Shown here one piece after another: positions 10,388 to 22,150 of a stretch of 64,000 nt of DNA. Below the pieces are notes generated by a model, which was not told the DNA's origin, ran no database searches, and saw only the letters and a list, made by a program, of their open reading frames with translations. Numbering within the stretch: the stretch's first letter is position 1; every line of letters begins with the position of its first letter. Where the stretch lies: contig NZ_CP081302.1 in the NCBI RefSeq assembly GCF_019720735.1, positions 744,001 through 808,000 on the forward strand, given 5' to 3'. The translations under genes were made by a program, and so were the position numbers. This DNA is from Mycoplasma sp. Ms02. Its GTDB lineage: Bacteria; Bacillota_I; Bacilli_A; Mycoplasmatales; Metamycoplasmataceae.

Positions 10388-11225
10388 AGAAGAGTACGAT
10401 ATTTTAATAAATTGATACCCTGGTCATATGGCTAAAGCGATGAAGGAAATCAAAGAAAATTCACCGTTATTAGACTTGTTTATAGTTGTTTTGGATGCGA
10501 GATCACCAATCAGCTCTTACAATGAAGACTTTGATTCCATTTCACCTACAAAACCTCGACTTTTTGTTATTACTAAATCAGATTTAATGGATAAAAGCAA
10601 AGTCGACATGATCAAGGAACGTTTCAAGGGTTCTAAAATCATTTGAGCTGATTTAAGAAAGAAAAACTCACGACAAATCATTTTGAAGGCTATAAAACAG
10701 CTTACAAAAGAAAAAGTAGAACGAGAAAAACAAAAAGGTTTCGTAAATCCAAAGATCAAATGTTTCGTTGTTGGTGTTCCTAACGCAGGTAAAAGTTCAC
10801 TAATTAATTTAATGTCGCAAAACTCAAAATTAGAAGTAGCTAACTACCCAGGAGTTACAAGATCCAAAAAATGAGTTGCTGTTGATAATTACTACTTTAT
10901 GGACACTCCAGGAATATTGCTGCCTAAATTAACAGACCAGTTTGCAGGCGTTAAATTAGCAGCAATCAGTTCAATTAAAATTGATGTTTTTCCTAAAATG
11001 TTTCTTGCGACAGAATTTTATAAATTAATTTCAAATTATTACCCAAATAAAATCCAAGACCTAGGAGTTGAACCAGAACTTGAAGATGCAGCTGTTTACA
11101 ATCAATTAAGATCGTTGGCAAAGCAAAGAAATTTCATTGCTAATGGTGGATCGGTCGATATTGATAAGGTCTATGACTGATTCATTAATTGGGTTAAGTA
11201 CCTAAAGGACGTTACATACGAATAA
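10371..11225 (+). CDS. rbgA: Ribosome biogenesis GTPase RbgA (YlqF)
   Basis: A protein of 284 residues, needed for late assembly of the 50S subunit. It is a circularly permuted GTPase: the order is G4 (TKSDLM), then G1 (GVPNAGKSSLINL), then the GVTRSK G2 loop, then G3 (DTPGIL). The N-terminus contains the diagnostic WYPGHMAKAM, with its Trp encoded by UGA. The ATG at 10371 overlaps the DivIVA-like gene by 17 nt and precedes WYPGHM by 15 residues. It is the last gene of the trmL unit. Confidence 0.96.
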
Positions 11226-11239
11226 TTAAAAAATATTAC

Positions 11240-11273
11240 GCTTAATTATTTTTTTATGCTATAATAATTAAGC
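11240..11273 (+). promoter_or_regulatory. Hairpin containing the tRNA-Gly promoter
   Basis: An 11-bp inverted repeat (GCTTAATTATT at 11240-11250, AATAATTAAGC at 11263-11273) with a T run at its centre follows rbgA and could terminate it. The TATAAT at 11260-11265 overlaps the loop and the 3' arm, and is the likely -10 of the tRNA that begins at 11278. Confidence 0.6.
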
Positions 11274-11277
11274 AAAC

Positions 11278-11351
11278 GCGAGTGTAGTTTAATGGTAGAA
11301 CTTCAGCCTTCCAAGCTGACTGTGAGGGTTCGATTCCCTTCACTCGCTCCA
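11278..11351 (+). tRNA. tRNA-Gly (anticodon UCC)
   Basis: A 74-nt cloverleaf with an encoded CCA end. The acceptor GCGAGTG pairs with CACTCGC, followed by T-CCA. The anticodon stem TCAGC / GCTGA encloses loop CTTCCAA, giving anticodon TCC. The T arm GAGGG / CCCTT encloses TTCGATT. Mycoplasmas often read all four GGN codons with this one tRNA. Confidence 0.97.
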
Positions 11352-11371
11352 TATCATTAATTTGACCTAAT

Positions 11372-11398
11372 AAACTTCCTCAATGGAAGTTTTTTATT
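11372..11398 (+). terminator. Terminator of tRNA-Gly
   Basis: The stem AAACTTCC / GGAAGTTT (11372-11379 and 11385-11392) is followed by TTTTATTTT. Confidence 0.88.
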
Positions 11399-11421
11399 TT
11401 TTTCTTATTTTCATCGAAATG

Positions 11422-11449
11422 AAAAATCACCTATTGATAGGTGATTTTT
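11422..11449 (-). terminator. Terminator of gpmI
   Basis: A perfect 13-bp stem (AAAAATCACCTAT / ATAGGTGATTTTT) with a TG loop lies right behind the gpmI stop codon. Read on the minus strand it ends in a T run, so it terminates gpmI. Confidence 0.88.
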
Positions 11450-11450
11450 G

Positions 11451-12956
11451 TTATTTAACTAATAACGAATCTTCGTCCATTTCTGCTGGTTGAGAAAGTC
11501 CGATGTAATCAAGAACTGTTGGAGCAACGTTTGCTAATTTTCCATCTTTGAGTTTTAATGATTTATCATTTGTTATTAACATAACAGGGCTGCTTGTGTG
11601 TTTTGTTGCTGGGTTTCCGTTTTCATCTTCAGTTATTTCTGCATTACCGTGATCAGCTGTAATGAATACTGTTACATCGTTAGCGTTTGCTCAATCTCAA
11701 ACTCTACCAATTTGTTCATCAAGAACTTCAACGGCTGTAATAGCTGCAGATAGAACTCCTGTATGACCAACCATGTCAGGGTTCGCATAGTTCATAATTG
11801 TAACGTCGTAATCTAAACCGTTTGCTAATAATTCGTCTGTAATACCTTTAGCCGACATTTGAGGAGCATCAGCATAAGATTCAACTTTTAATGAATCAAC
11901 TAAAATACGTTTTGAATTTTTGAATTCAATATCGTTTCCACCATCCATAAAGAAAGTTACGTGGGCGTACTTTTGTGTTTCTGCGATTCTTAACTGTGTT
12001 TTTCCTGCAAGTTCAAGAACTCTACCGATTGGCATATCGATTTTCATTTCATCAAAAGCAATTAATGTTTTTAAACCTTCATATTTCATCATTGAAACAA
12101 ATTGGTTAATTTTTACAGGTTTTTTTGGTTGTTCTGAATAAAGATCTGAACCTATAAATAAGTGTGTTAATTGTCTTGCTCTATCTGGACGGAAGTTGAA
12201 GAAGATTATTGAATCTCCATCATTAACAAAATCTTCTTTTGAAGCAGAAGAGTTAATTGAAGGTACAAAGAACTCATCTAAAATATTGTTAGCGTATGAT
12301 TGATCTACAAAATCAAGAAAATTATCAAATTTTGAATCAACGTTCCCTAAAATTGCATCGTAAGCTTTTTCAACACGATCAAACATCTTGTCACGATCCA
12401 TTGCATAAAATCTTCCTGAGATTGAGGCGATTTTGTATCCGTATTTACCTGTTAATTCTTGAAGTTTTTCAAGAGATGATCTAATTGATTGTGGTGCAAC
12501 ATCACGACCATCTCCGAAAACATGAACTGATACCTTTTTTAGTCCATATGCATGAGCTGCATCAAGCAATGCGAATAAGTGATTTTCTAAACTGTGAACA
12601 CCTCCAGGACTTAATAATCCCATCAAATGTAATGTTGAGTTGTTTGTTTTTGCATCTTCAAATGCTTTTACAAATTCAGCATTTTTAGCAAAAGACCCAT
12701 CTTTAAGAGCTTTAGCGATTAATGATAATCCTGTGTAAACGATTGTTCCTGCCCCTATGTTTAAGTGACCAACTTCTGAGTTACCCATTTGTCCTTGAGG
12801 TAATCCTACATATTCTCCAGAAGCTTGAATTAAGCTGTTTGGATATTCTGCAAATAATTTATCGAAAACAGGTGTTTTAGCTAATTTAAAAGCATTACCT
12901 TGGCTTTCTTGTCTTAAACCTAAACCGTCAATAACGATTAAGACTACTTTTTTCAT
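11451..12956 (-). CDS. gpmI: 2,3-bisphosphoglycerate-independent phosphoglycerate mutase
   Basis: A protein of 501 residues, cytoplasmic glycolytic enzyme interconverting 3- and 2-phosphoglycerate. It has the alkaline-phosphatase-like N-terminus VLIVIDGLGLR (metal ligand Asp10), the phosphoserine region GQMGNSEVGHLNIGAG (Ser60), HVFGDGRDVAP, and a C-terminal metal site seen as MVGHTGVL. Two UGA Trp codons lie near the C-terminus, beyond VEVLDEQIGRV. An AAGGAGAT ribosome site precedes ATG 12956. It is transcribed alone, between its terminator and a divergent promoter region. Confidence 0.97.
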
Positions 12957-13121
12957 GTTATCTCCTTTGATTACTGAAATATAATTTTAATTATATTACT
13001 TTTCATTTTATTTGAAAAAACAATGCCTGGATTACTACTTTTTGAGAATGTGGTAAATGTGTGGAATTATTCCCAATTTTGGCGTTTTAAATTATAATTT
13101 ATAGAGATAAAGAGGTGTGAT
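12957..13121. promoter_or_regulatory. Divergent gpmI / phosphodiesterase promoter region with palindrome
   Basis: A minus-strand TATAAT (12995 to 12990) serves gpmI and a plus-strand TATAAT (13093-13098) serves the phosphodiesterase gene. Between them the inverted repeat GGAAT-T-ATTCC (13063-13073) sits about 20 nt upstream of the plus-strand -10, where a regulator could bind. AGAGGTG at 13111-13117 is the ribosome site of the downstream gene. Confidence 0.5.
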
Positions 13122-13619
13122 ATGGTCTTAAAATTTTTGCTTATGTCTGATGTTCACGGAAATAAAGAAAAGGCAAAAGAAATTTTAAAATCAGAGGATT
13201 ACGATTTTTCCGTTTCCTTAGGTGACACAGAGTTAATTGATGATTGAGTTACAAGAAACTTTTCGTATGCAGTTGCTGGAAACAATGATTGAAATAGCAG
13301 CTTGAAGTACGAATATAAGTTTGAAATTATGAACACAAAATTTTTCATTGCTCATGGTCATACCATAGGTTATGGAGGATATGACACACTACTAAACGCA
13401 CAAAAAATTGATAAAGCGACAAAATATATAGACTTTGATTTTATGTTTAGTGGGCACACACATGTCCCTAATTTTTTTAAAAATGAAGACCAAACCAAAA
13501 TTTTTATTAATCCTGGAAGCATCACATACCCAAGGATGAACTCACCTCATTCATACTGTGTTGCAACAATTAACACAGAAACAAAAGAACTTTTAAACTT
13601 AGAGTTTAAACGTTGTTAG
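13122..13619 (+). CDS. YfcE/MJ0936-type metallophosphodiesterase
   Basis: A protein of 165 residues of the calcineurin-like phosphoesterase fold, length typical of the YfcE family. The dinuclear metal motifs are all present: SDVHGN (about 9-14), GDTE (about 34-37), AGNND (about 52-56), HGHT (about 78-81) and SGHTHVP (about 109-115). Relatives hydrolyse phosphodiester model substrates; the physiological substrate is not established. ATG 13122 follows AGAGGTG. The next gene begins 11 nt downstream, so it heads a three-gene unit. Confidence 0.9.
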
Positions 13620-13630
13620 AAGGAGAAAGA

Positions 13631-14527
13631 ATGGAAAAAAGAAGATTTTTATTCGCTATTGACTTGGATGGAACAACACTATCATCATCTAAATCAGGTG
13701 AAATTCATGATAAAACATACAAAGCAATTAGAAGAGCAGTTGATGAAGGACACGTTGTTTGTGTTTTAACTGGTAGACCTTGAAGGGGAACAAAACCAAT
13801 TTATGACTACCTAAAATTAGATACAATTGTTTCTAACTATAATGGAGCACACATTCATCACCCTTACGACGATGACTTTATTCCTTACATTAAATACCTA
13901 GATTTAAACGAAATGCTTTATATTTTAGGTGATGAAAAAATTAAAGAATACATCACAAACATAGCCATTGAAGGACCTGGATGAGTTCAACTTCAACACA
14001 GAGATGAAAACTTAGAAAAGGTTTTTGGATTTGATAAATCATCAAAATTTAAAGTTGGATTGGACTTTCACAAAGTTCCTCTAAAACCTACAGGAATTAT
14101 TTTTGATATCTCTGAAAAAGCAAAACCAGAAGAGCTAAGACGTTATTTAAAAGTTAGATATGGGGACCTTGGAGAGTTTTCATACTGATCAAAAGGTGAA
14201 GGATTACCTCCAGTATTCGACATTACAAATGTTGCAGCCAATAAAGGAAAGGCTTTAAGTATCTTAATGAGATATTACGACATTGATATTGAAAATACAA
14301 TAGCAATCGGAGATGGATTTAACGATGTTCCAATGTTTAAAGTTGCGAATGTGTCTGTTGTAATGGGTAATGCGTCAAAAGATGTTAAGAAATATGCAAC
14401 AATTAAAATTTCAAAAACAAATAAAGAAGGTGGTGTTGGTCACTACATTAATAAATTTTTAGATAACCCAGATGCTGAAATCCAAAAAAGCAACGAAAAA
14501 AGAGAAAAGAATAATAAAATAGAATAA
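13631..14527 (+). CDS. Cof-type HAD-IIB hydrolase
   Basis: A protein of 298 residues with UGA Trp codons. HAD motif I is AIDLDGTTL (nucleophile Asp11), motif II lies in VCVLTGRP, and motif IV is AIGDGFNDVPMF near residue 219. The C2B cap lies between motifs II and III. Cof-family proteins dephosphorylate sugar phosphates, pyridoxal phosphate or flavin precursors; the substrate here is unknown. The C-terminal ~15 residues (KSNEKREKNNKIE) are a charged extension. An AGGAGAAAG ribosome site precedes ATG 13631. Confidence 0.92.
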
Positions 14528-14531
14528 TATT

Positions 14532-15236
14532 ATGATTCTCAAAGAACTAAAAAAACTTGATGATTTGCAAAACAAAGCTGTTATGGGCGTCGATGAAACG
14601 GGAGTTGGGGACTTTTTTGGACCTCTAGTTTCTTGTGCAGCAGTAGTTTATCCAAACCAAATAAAATCACTAATAGCTTTAGGTGTTCAAGACTCCAAAA
14701 AATATAGCGATAAGCAAATTTCGCAAATAGCAAAGAAAATCAAGGATTTGGTTTATTATCAAATCTACCATTTAACACCTAAAGGGTACAATTCGCTTAA
14801 AAACGGAAAAAATCAATATAACGCCAACGAATTGAAGTTCTTTAGTCATGCTCAAGCAATTGCTCTTTTAAACCGTAAGTTAAACGAAAATTATGATTTG
14901 ATTTTTATAGATCAGTATTCTACTTTTAACTCTATAAACAAGTACTATAATAAAATTTTAGTTAATAATAATTGAGCTCAAATTGATGACGTAAACAAAA
15001 TTGCATTTTTTGCTACAAAAGCTGAAAGTAAACATGTTGCTGTTGCTTGTGCAAGTATTTTCGCTCGTGATTATTTTATTCACGCACGCAGTGAAATGGT
15101 CAAAAAGTATAATTTTGATTTTCCCTTAGGTGCTTCAATCGAAACACAAAAGAAAGTTATCGAATTTGAAGAAACATACGGAACCGAGATGCTCAATGAA
15201 GTTTGCAAGACAAGTTTTAAGATAACAAAGTTATAA
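14532..15236 (+). CDS. rnhC: Ribonuclease HIII, short form
   Basis: A protein of 234 residues that cleaves the RNA strand of RNA-DNA hybrids. The active-site start GVDETGVGDFFGPLVSCA (Asp21-Glu22) is of the HIII type (DExGxGDxFGP) rather than the HII type (DExGRGP). Other features are VQDSKKYSD and AVACASIFARDYF. It lacks most of the N-terminal TBP-like substrate-binding domain of Bacillus RNase HIII, leaving only ~17 residues before the catalytic domain. Its start is 4 nt after the HAD gene. HII versus HIII is decided by the GDFFGP motif. Confidence 0.87.
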
Positions 15237-15262
15237 AAAAAGCGGCTTTCCGCTTTTTTTAT
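15235..15262. terminator. Bidirectional terminator between rnhC and nusG
   Basis: The stem AAAAAAGCGG / CCGCTTTTTT with a CTTT loop starts at the rnhC stop codon and reaches to within a few bases of the nusG stop. T runs are present on both strands. Confidence 0.9.
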
Positions 15263-15263
15263 A

Positions 15264-15863
15264 TTATAAATCACTTAATTGAACGTGTTCTGAATCAAGT
15301 GTAACGTGAACTTTCTTTCCGAATGATTCAATTTCAATTGTGACATTTTTGCCACCGTCATTAAGTTCAAAAACAACACCCGTTTCACCTTGGTATGGTC
15401 CTTCAATAACTTCCACAAGGTCTCCAGGTTTGAAGTCGATTGAGAATTTTCCGTCTTCAAAATCTTTTTTAGCTTGTTCTTCGATTGAAAGTGATCTTCT
15501 AATTTGTCTTTCGTTAATAGGTGTAGGTTTTGCACCTTTTCCTGCTGACCCAACAAGTCCTGTAACGTATTGAGTGTTACGAATAACGAATCAAGCTTTA
15601 TCACTCATGTGTGATTTTGTAAAGATGTAACCAGGATATAGGTTTACATGTTTAATTTTGTAGTTTTCACCAAGACGTTTTTTTTCTGCTTCTTTTGGTG
15701 TTAAAGTAGGTCTAGTAAAAATTTTGAAAGGACCGTTTTCTGTTGCAGAATAGTCAAAATCGTCACTAACCTCTTCGGCAATGATTCTGTTTGTTAGAGC
15801 TTCAATAACAACAGATTCTTTTCCTGAAACTGTTGAAATCATGTATCAATTAAATTTTTTCAT
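15264..15863 (-). CDS. nusG: Transcription termination/antitermination factor NusG
   Basis: A protein of 199 residues. The N-terminal NGN domain begins FNWYMISTVSGKE and contains VNLYPGYIF and WFVIRNTQYVTGLVG. The C-terminal KOW domain is FKPGDLVEVIEGPYQGETG onwards. It binds RNA polymerase and couples transcription with translation. A ~25-residue stretch after EEVSDDFDYS makes the NGN loop longer than in E. coli, as is common in Mollicutes. It follows secE by 12 nt and is the last gene of the secG unit. Confidence 0.96.
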
Positions 15864-15875
15864 AGTGTCCTTTCT

Positions 15876-16106
15876 TTAATTTGAAATCCCTACATTTAGA
15901 CGTTCTCATAGGAGAGTCGCACCCGTTGTGACAGTAACGATTAGGAGAATAAATAATAGAGAGAAAATTATTATTTGTATCATCGAATAGGTGTTTTTTT
16001 CTTTACTTGGTCATCTGACACGTTTAATTTCTTTAATAAACTTTCTGAAATAATATTTTTTTTCTTTTTTTGGTTTTTTGCTTATAACTTTGGTCTCTTT
16101 GCTCAT
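15876..16106 (-). CDS. secE: Preprotein translocase subunit SecE
   Basis: A protein of 76 residues, single-helix form. The amphipathic segment YYFRKFIKEIKRVRWPSKEK is the conserved SecE cytoplasmic helix (the Trp is UGA). It is followed by one membrane segment, IIIFSLLFILLIVTVTTGATLL, and a short outer tail. Its ATG overlaps the rpmG stop codon (TAATG). It forms the SecYEG channel with SecY and with SecG, which is encoded at the head of this same unit. Confidence 0.93.
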
Positions 16107-16255
16107 TATTTTTCTTCTTTGTGTGTTGTGTGAGCTTTACAATTAGTGCAATACTTTTTAAACACTAAACGCTCTGCGTTTCCTAAGCTTTTGTTTGTAG
16201 CGTAGTTTTTTCTACGGCATAACTCACAAGCTAGAGATACTTTTTTCTTTTGCAT
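16106..16255 (-). CDS. rpmG: 50S ribosomal protein L33
   Basis: A protein of 49 residues. It has the zinc-binding Cys pairs CELC (10-13) and CTNC (36-39), and the family start KKVSLACELCRRKNYATNKS. It is the C+ (zinc-containing) paralogue type. It lies directly before secE and nusG, the classic rpmG-secE-nusG order. Confidence 0.95.
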   Translation of the reverse strand: MQKKKVSLACELCRRKNYATNKSLGNAERLVFKKYCTNCKAHTTHKEEK

Positions 16256-16276
16256 ATTTGTAAATAAAAACAGTAT

Positions 16277-16561
16277 TTATTTAACTGTTTCTAAAGCAAA
16301 TAAAACCAATGTTTGAGAAGCCATTTTTGCCAAAGTTTCTAATTCAACTTTGATTTCATCTCTTTTTTCAAAGTTTTTTAGATCTTGTTGCGAACTTCAT
16401 CTTTCAGTTAAAATTATTTCATTTTCGTTTATTAAACCATATTCCAAAGAAAGATTGTGTAATTCCATTCTTCCTTTTTTTACAAAAACGTGTAAATAAT
16501 CTAAAAATACTTTAAGTTTTTCAGCGTTTACAACGTACTTTGTTGACTTAATGTAGATCAT
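16277..16561 (-). CDS. ABM-like (antibiotic biosynthesis monooxygenase fold) small protein
   Basis: A protein of 94 residues. The pattern (beta strand MIYIKSTKYVV, helix KLKVFLDYLHVFVKKG, strand ELHNLSLEYGLI, then IILTERWSSQQDLKNFEKRD) matches the dimeric alpha/beta-barrel ABM fold, where E-x-W-x-x-x-x-x-L is typical. ABM proteins include quinol and haem monooxygenases and many of unknown role. It begins 8 nt after metG and ends 21 nt before rpmG. The fold call is moderate and the function unknown. Confidence 0.65.
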
Positions 16562-16569
16562 CAGACCCC

Positions 16570-18869
<2,300 letters not shown>

Positions 18870-18895
<26 letters not shown>

Positions 18896-21080
18896 TTACA
18901 TTCCTGTATGAATTGTTTTTTTGTGCATTATATTGATCGATAAATTCGGTTAGTACGGCATCGATTTTTCCTTCAACTAAATCCGTTCCGACAATTGTAA
19001 CATCTACAGCGTCACCGATTTTGAATTTTCTGGATGAGCTATAGAAAACAGTTCCTGTTTCATTTGCTTCATATTCTCCGTCAAATAAAGTAGTTTTATG
19101 AACTAGCGCATCAGTTTTGTTTTCAAACTCAACAAAGAAACCAAATTTCAGAACGCTGATAATTTGAGCTTTCATTTTAGTACCTATTTTTTTACTAAAG
19201 TATTCAGCATACATTAAATCATTTGATTTTCTTTCAATTTCAACAGCTGATTGTTCACTTGTTGAATTTTGATTACTGATTTTGTCCATCTTTTCTTCAA
19301 AGTTATCTTTTTTGTCAATCTTTTTATCAAAAACTAAATCTCTGATAACACGGTGAACCATTAAATCTGGATATCTTCTTATTGGGCTGGTAAAGTGACA
19401 GTAATTTTCGCTTGCAAGTCCAAAGTGTCCGACGTTGTAAGGTGAATATTTAGCCTTTTGCATTGTTCTCAAGAATATTAAATTGATAAATTCGTCATTT
19501 CTTTGTTTTTTAACATCTCTAACAACTTGTGCAAATTTAACTGGACTAAGACCTTCGGCTGAAACTTGAATATTTACGTCTAAGGCGTTTAGTACTGTTT
19601 TAAAGTTATGAATTTTTTCTTCATCAGGAGCATCATGAACACGATACATAACTGGAAAACCTTTTTCAGAAAGGAATTTTGCTACAGTCTCGTTAGCTCT
19701 AACCATAAAGTCTTCAATTAATACTTCTGATTTTCCACGTTCTTCAATTTTAATATCAGCAACTGATCCATCTTCGTTCAGAACAATTTTTGGCTCTTTT
19801 ATTTCAAAATCAATATAACCTTCATTTTCTTTAAATTTGTGAATTATTCTTGATAACTCGTATGACAAGTTTAAATCTCGACGAAGTTCATGTGATTTAT
19901 CGACTGCATCGCTTAACTCCTGATTCTCTGCTTCTAAGAATAAATTAACTTGTTTATAGGTTAATCTGAACTTACTGTTGATAATTGATGGGAAAATATC
20001 GATGCTGATATTATTTCCATTTTTATCAATTTCCATCTCACAGCTGAGTGCATAACGATCTACATTTGGGTTTAGTGAACAAATACCATTTGAAAGTGCT
20101 TCGGGTAACATTGGCACAACTCTATCAGCCAAATAAATACTTGTTCCACGTTCTAGTGCTTCCTGATCGATCAAAGTATCTTCTTGCACGTAATAAGAAA
20201 CGTCGGCGATATGGACACCTAGCTTGTAGTTGCCATTTTCAAGCTTTTTGATGCTGATTGCATCATCAAAATCTTTGGTAGACTCGCCATCGATTGTAAA
20301 AATCAATTCATTTCTTAAATCTCTTCTTTGAGCTCTGTCGGCAAGATTTACTTTATCCTCAATTGTTAAAGGTATTTGAGCAATTTCTTGCTCTAAAGTT
20401 TGTGGAAAACCTTGTGGCAACTTCACTTCTTCAATAAAAGCTTTTAAAAAAACTTTTGGATCAGTTTCATTTGTAATCACTTTGACAATGTCTACTAGAA
20501 TTCTTACTTTGTCGTATCCAACAATTTTAGCGACTACAAGATCATTTATTTTTGCTTCTGTTTTAACGTTTACAATTTTAAATTTCTGTGATGAAAAGCG
20601 CTTGTCAATAGGGAAGAAATCAATAAAAGTTTTGTTCTTTTTTAAGAAACCAATAACTTGATCGTTTTTACGTTCCAAAATATCTGTAACTACTGCATAA
20701 AAAGCTGCTGTACCTTGTTTTGAAGAATCTTTAAAAACCTTGATATTAACTAAATCACCATTTAAAGCAAAGTTAAAGTTAAATTTAGAAACATAGTAAG
20801 ATTCTTTTTCTTCAATTGGAAGATCTTTATCTTCCGCTTTTTCAACAAAAGCAAAATTTCCTGAGTTATTAACGTAGAAAGTTCCTTGATAATCTTTGAC
20901 AAATTCCATGTAACTAAAAGAGTCATCGCGATTTTTGGTTATCGCATACTCTTTTTGCAGTTTACCTAAAATTGATGTAACTTCTTTGTTGTGGTTTGGT
21001 TTGATTTTTAAATCTTTAACAATATCGATAAAAGTTGCTTTTTGTTTTTTAATTATGTATTCAATTATTTTTTTGTCCAT
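18870..21080 (-). CDS. rnr: Ribonuclease R
   Basis: A protein of 736 residues, a processive 3'-5' exoribonuclease for structured RNA, tRNA trimming and rRNA decay; in mycoplasmas it is the main exoribonuclease. Domains in order: N-terminal winged helix (1-60), two cold-shock-like domains (60-240), RNB catalytic domain starting LIFTIDGESTKDFDDA with the metal-binding Asp residues, HFTSPIRRYPDLMVHR near residue 560, and a C-terminal S1 domain (KMKAQIISVLKFGFFVEFEN). It starts 3 nt after secG, the usual secG-rnr pairing of Firmicutes. Confidence 0.97.
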
Positions 21081-21083
21081 GCT

Positions 21084-21314
21084 TTAAACTAAAGTTCTGA
21101 TGAATAATGCAGATGCCATTAGTAAAAAACCAGAAATAAACATTGCATATTTAAGAAACTTTTTCAGTCCTCTTTCCTTTGAATTTTTAAATAGTTCTAA
21201 ATCCCCTGAACCAACTAATGCACCACTAAAAGCGTTCGACTCAGGAGACATCATTAATGATAAAATTGTGACAATAAAACCAATAATTATCATGCAAATT
21301 ACAATAACTGTCAT
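21084..21314 (-). CDS. secG: Preprotein translocase subunit SecG
   Basis: A protein of 76 residues. Two membrane helices (VIVICMIIIGFIVTILSLMM and FLKYAMFISGFLLMASALFI) flank a loop with GALVGSGDLELFKNSKERG, which matches the SecG loop G-x-x-G-S-x-D-L. It is the first gene of the eight-gene minus-strand unit. An AGGAGGC ribosome site and a TATAAT box lie upstream. Confidence 0.9.
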   Translation of the reverse strand: MTVIVICMIIIGFIVTILSLMMSPESNAFSGALVGSGDLELFKNSKERGLKKFLKYAMFISGFLLMASALFIRTLV

Positions 21315-21418
21315 AGTGCCTCCTATTTATTTATTAATTATAATTTAATTATTAATATATGTAAATTAATAGATTTAAAATGTAATTTATTATAATTTTA
21401 ACAACACAAGGAGCACCT
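21315..21418. promoter_or_regulatory. Divergent secG / trkA promoter region
   Basis: The minus-strand TATAAT (21342 to 21337) and AGGAGGC serve secG. The plus-strand TATAAT (21391-21396) and AAGGAG (21408-21413) serve the K+ regulator gene. Confidence 0.7.
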
Positions 21419-22096
21419 ATGAATATCAAAAATAAAAACGACATTTGCGTCATCGGTAACGGGCGTTTCGGTCAAGCTGTTATTGATCAACTTCTGAAAA
21501 TGAACAAAAGTTTGTTCATCATCGACAAAGATCCTGAAACTGCAAAAATGTATGCTAAAGAGGTTGAAAGAATTGTGATAACCGATGCAGCAGACATCAA
21601 AGCGTTAAAAGAAATTAAAATTGATCAAATGGAAACAGTTGTTGTTGCAGCACCTGATAACATTGAAATTATCGCGAGCTTACTAGAACTAAAAATTAAA
21701 AACATCATTGCTAGAGCAACAAGCGAAAAGCATGCTTTAGTTCTTAAACAAATCGGTGTAAAGGTAATTATTAGACCTGAATATGAATCAGGAATTAGAA
21801 CGGCCTTAATTGCTGCAAACAACAGTTTTATTTCATATAGTGAAAACATTCAAGAAATTGACGCAGATTTTGTTGTCGGTAATGTTGAAATCAAAAATGC
21901 TGAAATTCACAACAAAATGATTAAAAATTTAGATTTAAATCAAAAAGGAATAACAATTATTTTGGTTAAAAGACGTGATGTAGTTATGCGTGCCTTTGGA
22001 GATTTTGAGCTGCAAGTAGGTGATAAGATTTCTATTGTTGGTAAAGTTAAAGATGTTACAGAAGGTATGGAGTGACTTGCTAAAGGTGACGAATAA
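21419..22096 (+). CDS. RCK-domain potassium uptake regulator (KtrA/TrkA family)
   Basis: A protein of 225 residues. The Rossmann NAD-binding RCK-N domain begins ICVIGNGRFGQAVIDQL (GxGxxG) with the strand-end acid in FIIDKDPE. An RCK-C domain occupies roughly residues 135-220. It is a cytoplasmic gating subunit of KtrAB/TrkAH K+ transporters; the membrane subunit is not in this window. The end uses a UGA Trp (MEWLAKGDE). Confidence 0.92.
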
Positions 22097-22100
22097 TTAG

Positions 22101-22143
22101 AAAATTTGCATTATTGCAAATTTTTTATTTGTTTATTTATAAT
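22101..22143 (+). promoter_or_regulatory. Terminator hairpin overlapping the ligA promoter
   Basis: The stem AAAATTTGCA / TGCAAATTTT (22101-22110 and 22115-22124) with a T run ends the K+ regulator gene. TTGCAA within its 3' arm (22114-22119) is spaced 18 nt from TATAAT at 22138-22143, giving a promoter whose -35 element lies in the terminator. The TATAAT ends 7 nt before the ligA ATG. Confidence 0.7.
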
Positions 22144-22150
22144 TTAGAAT

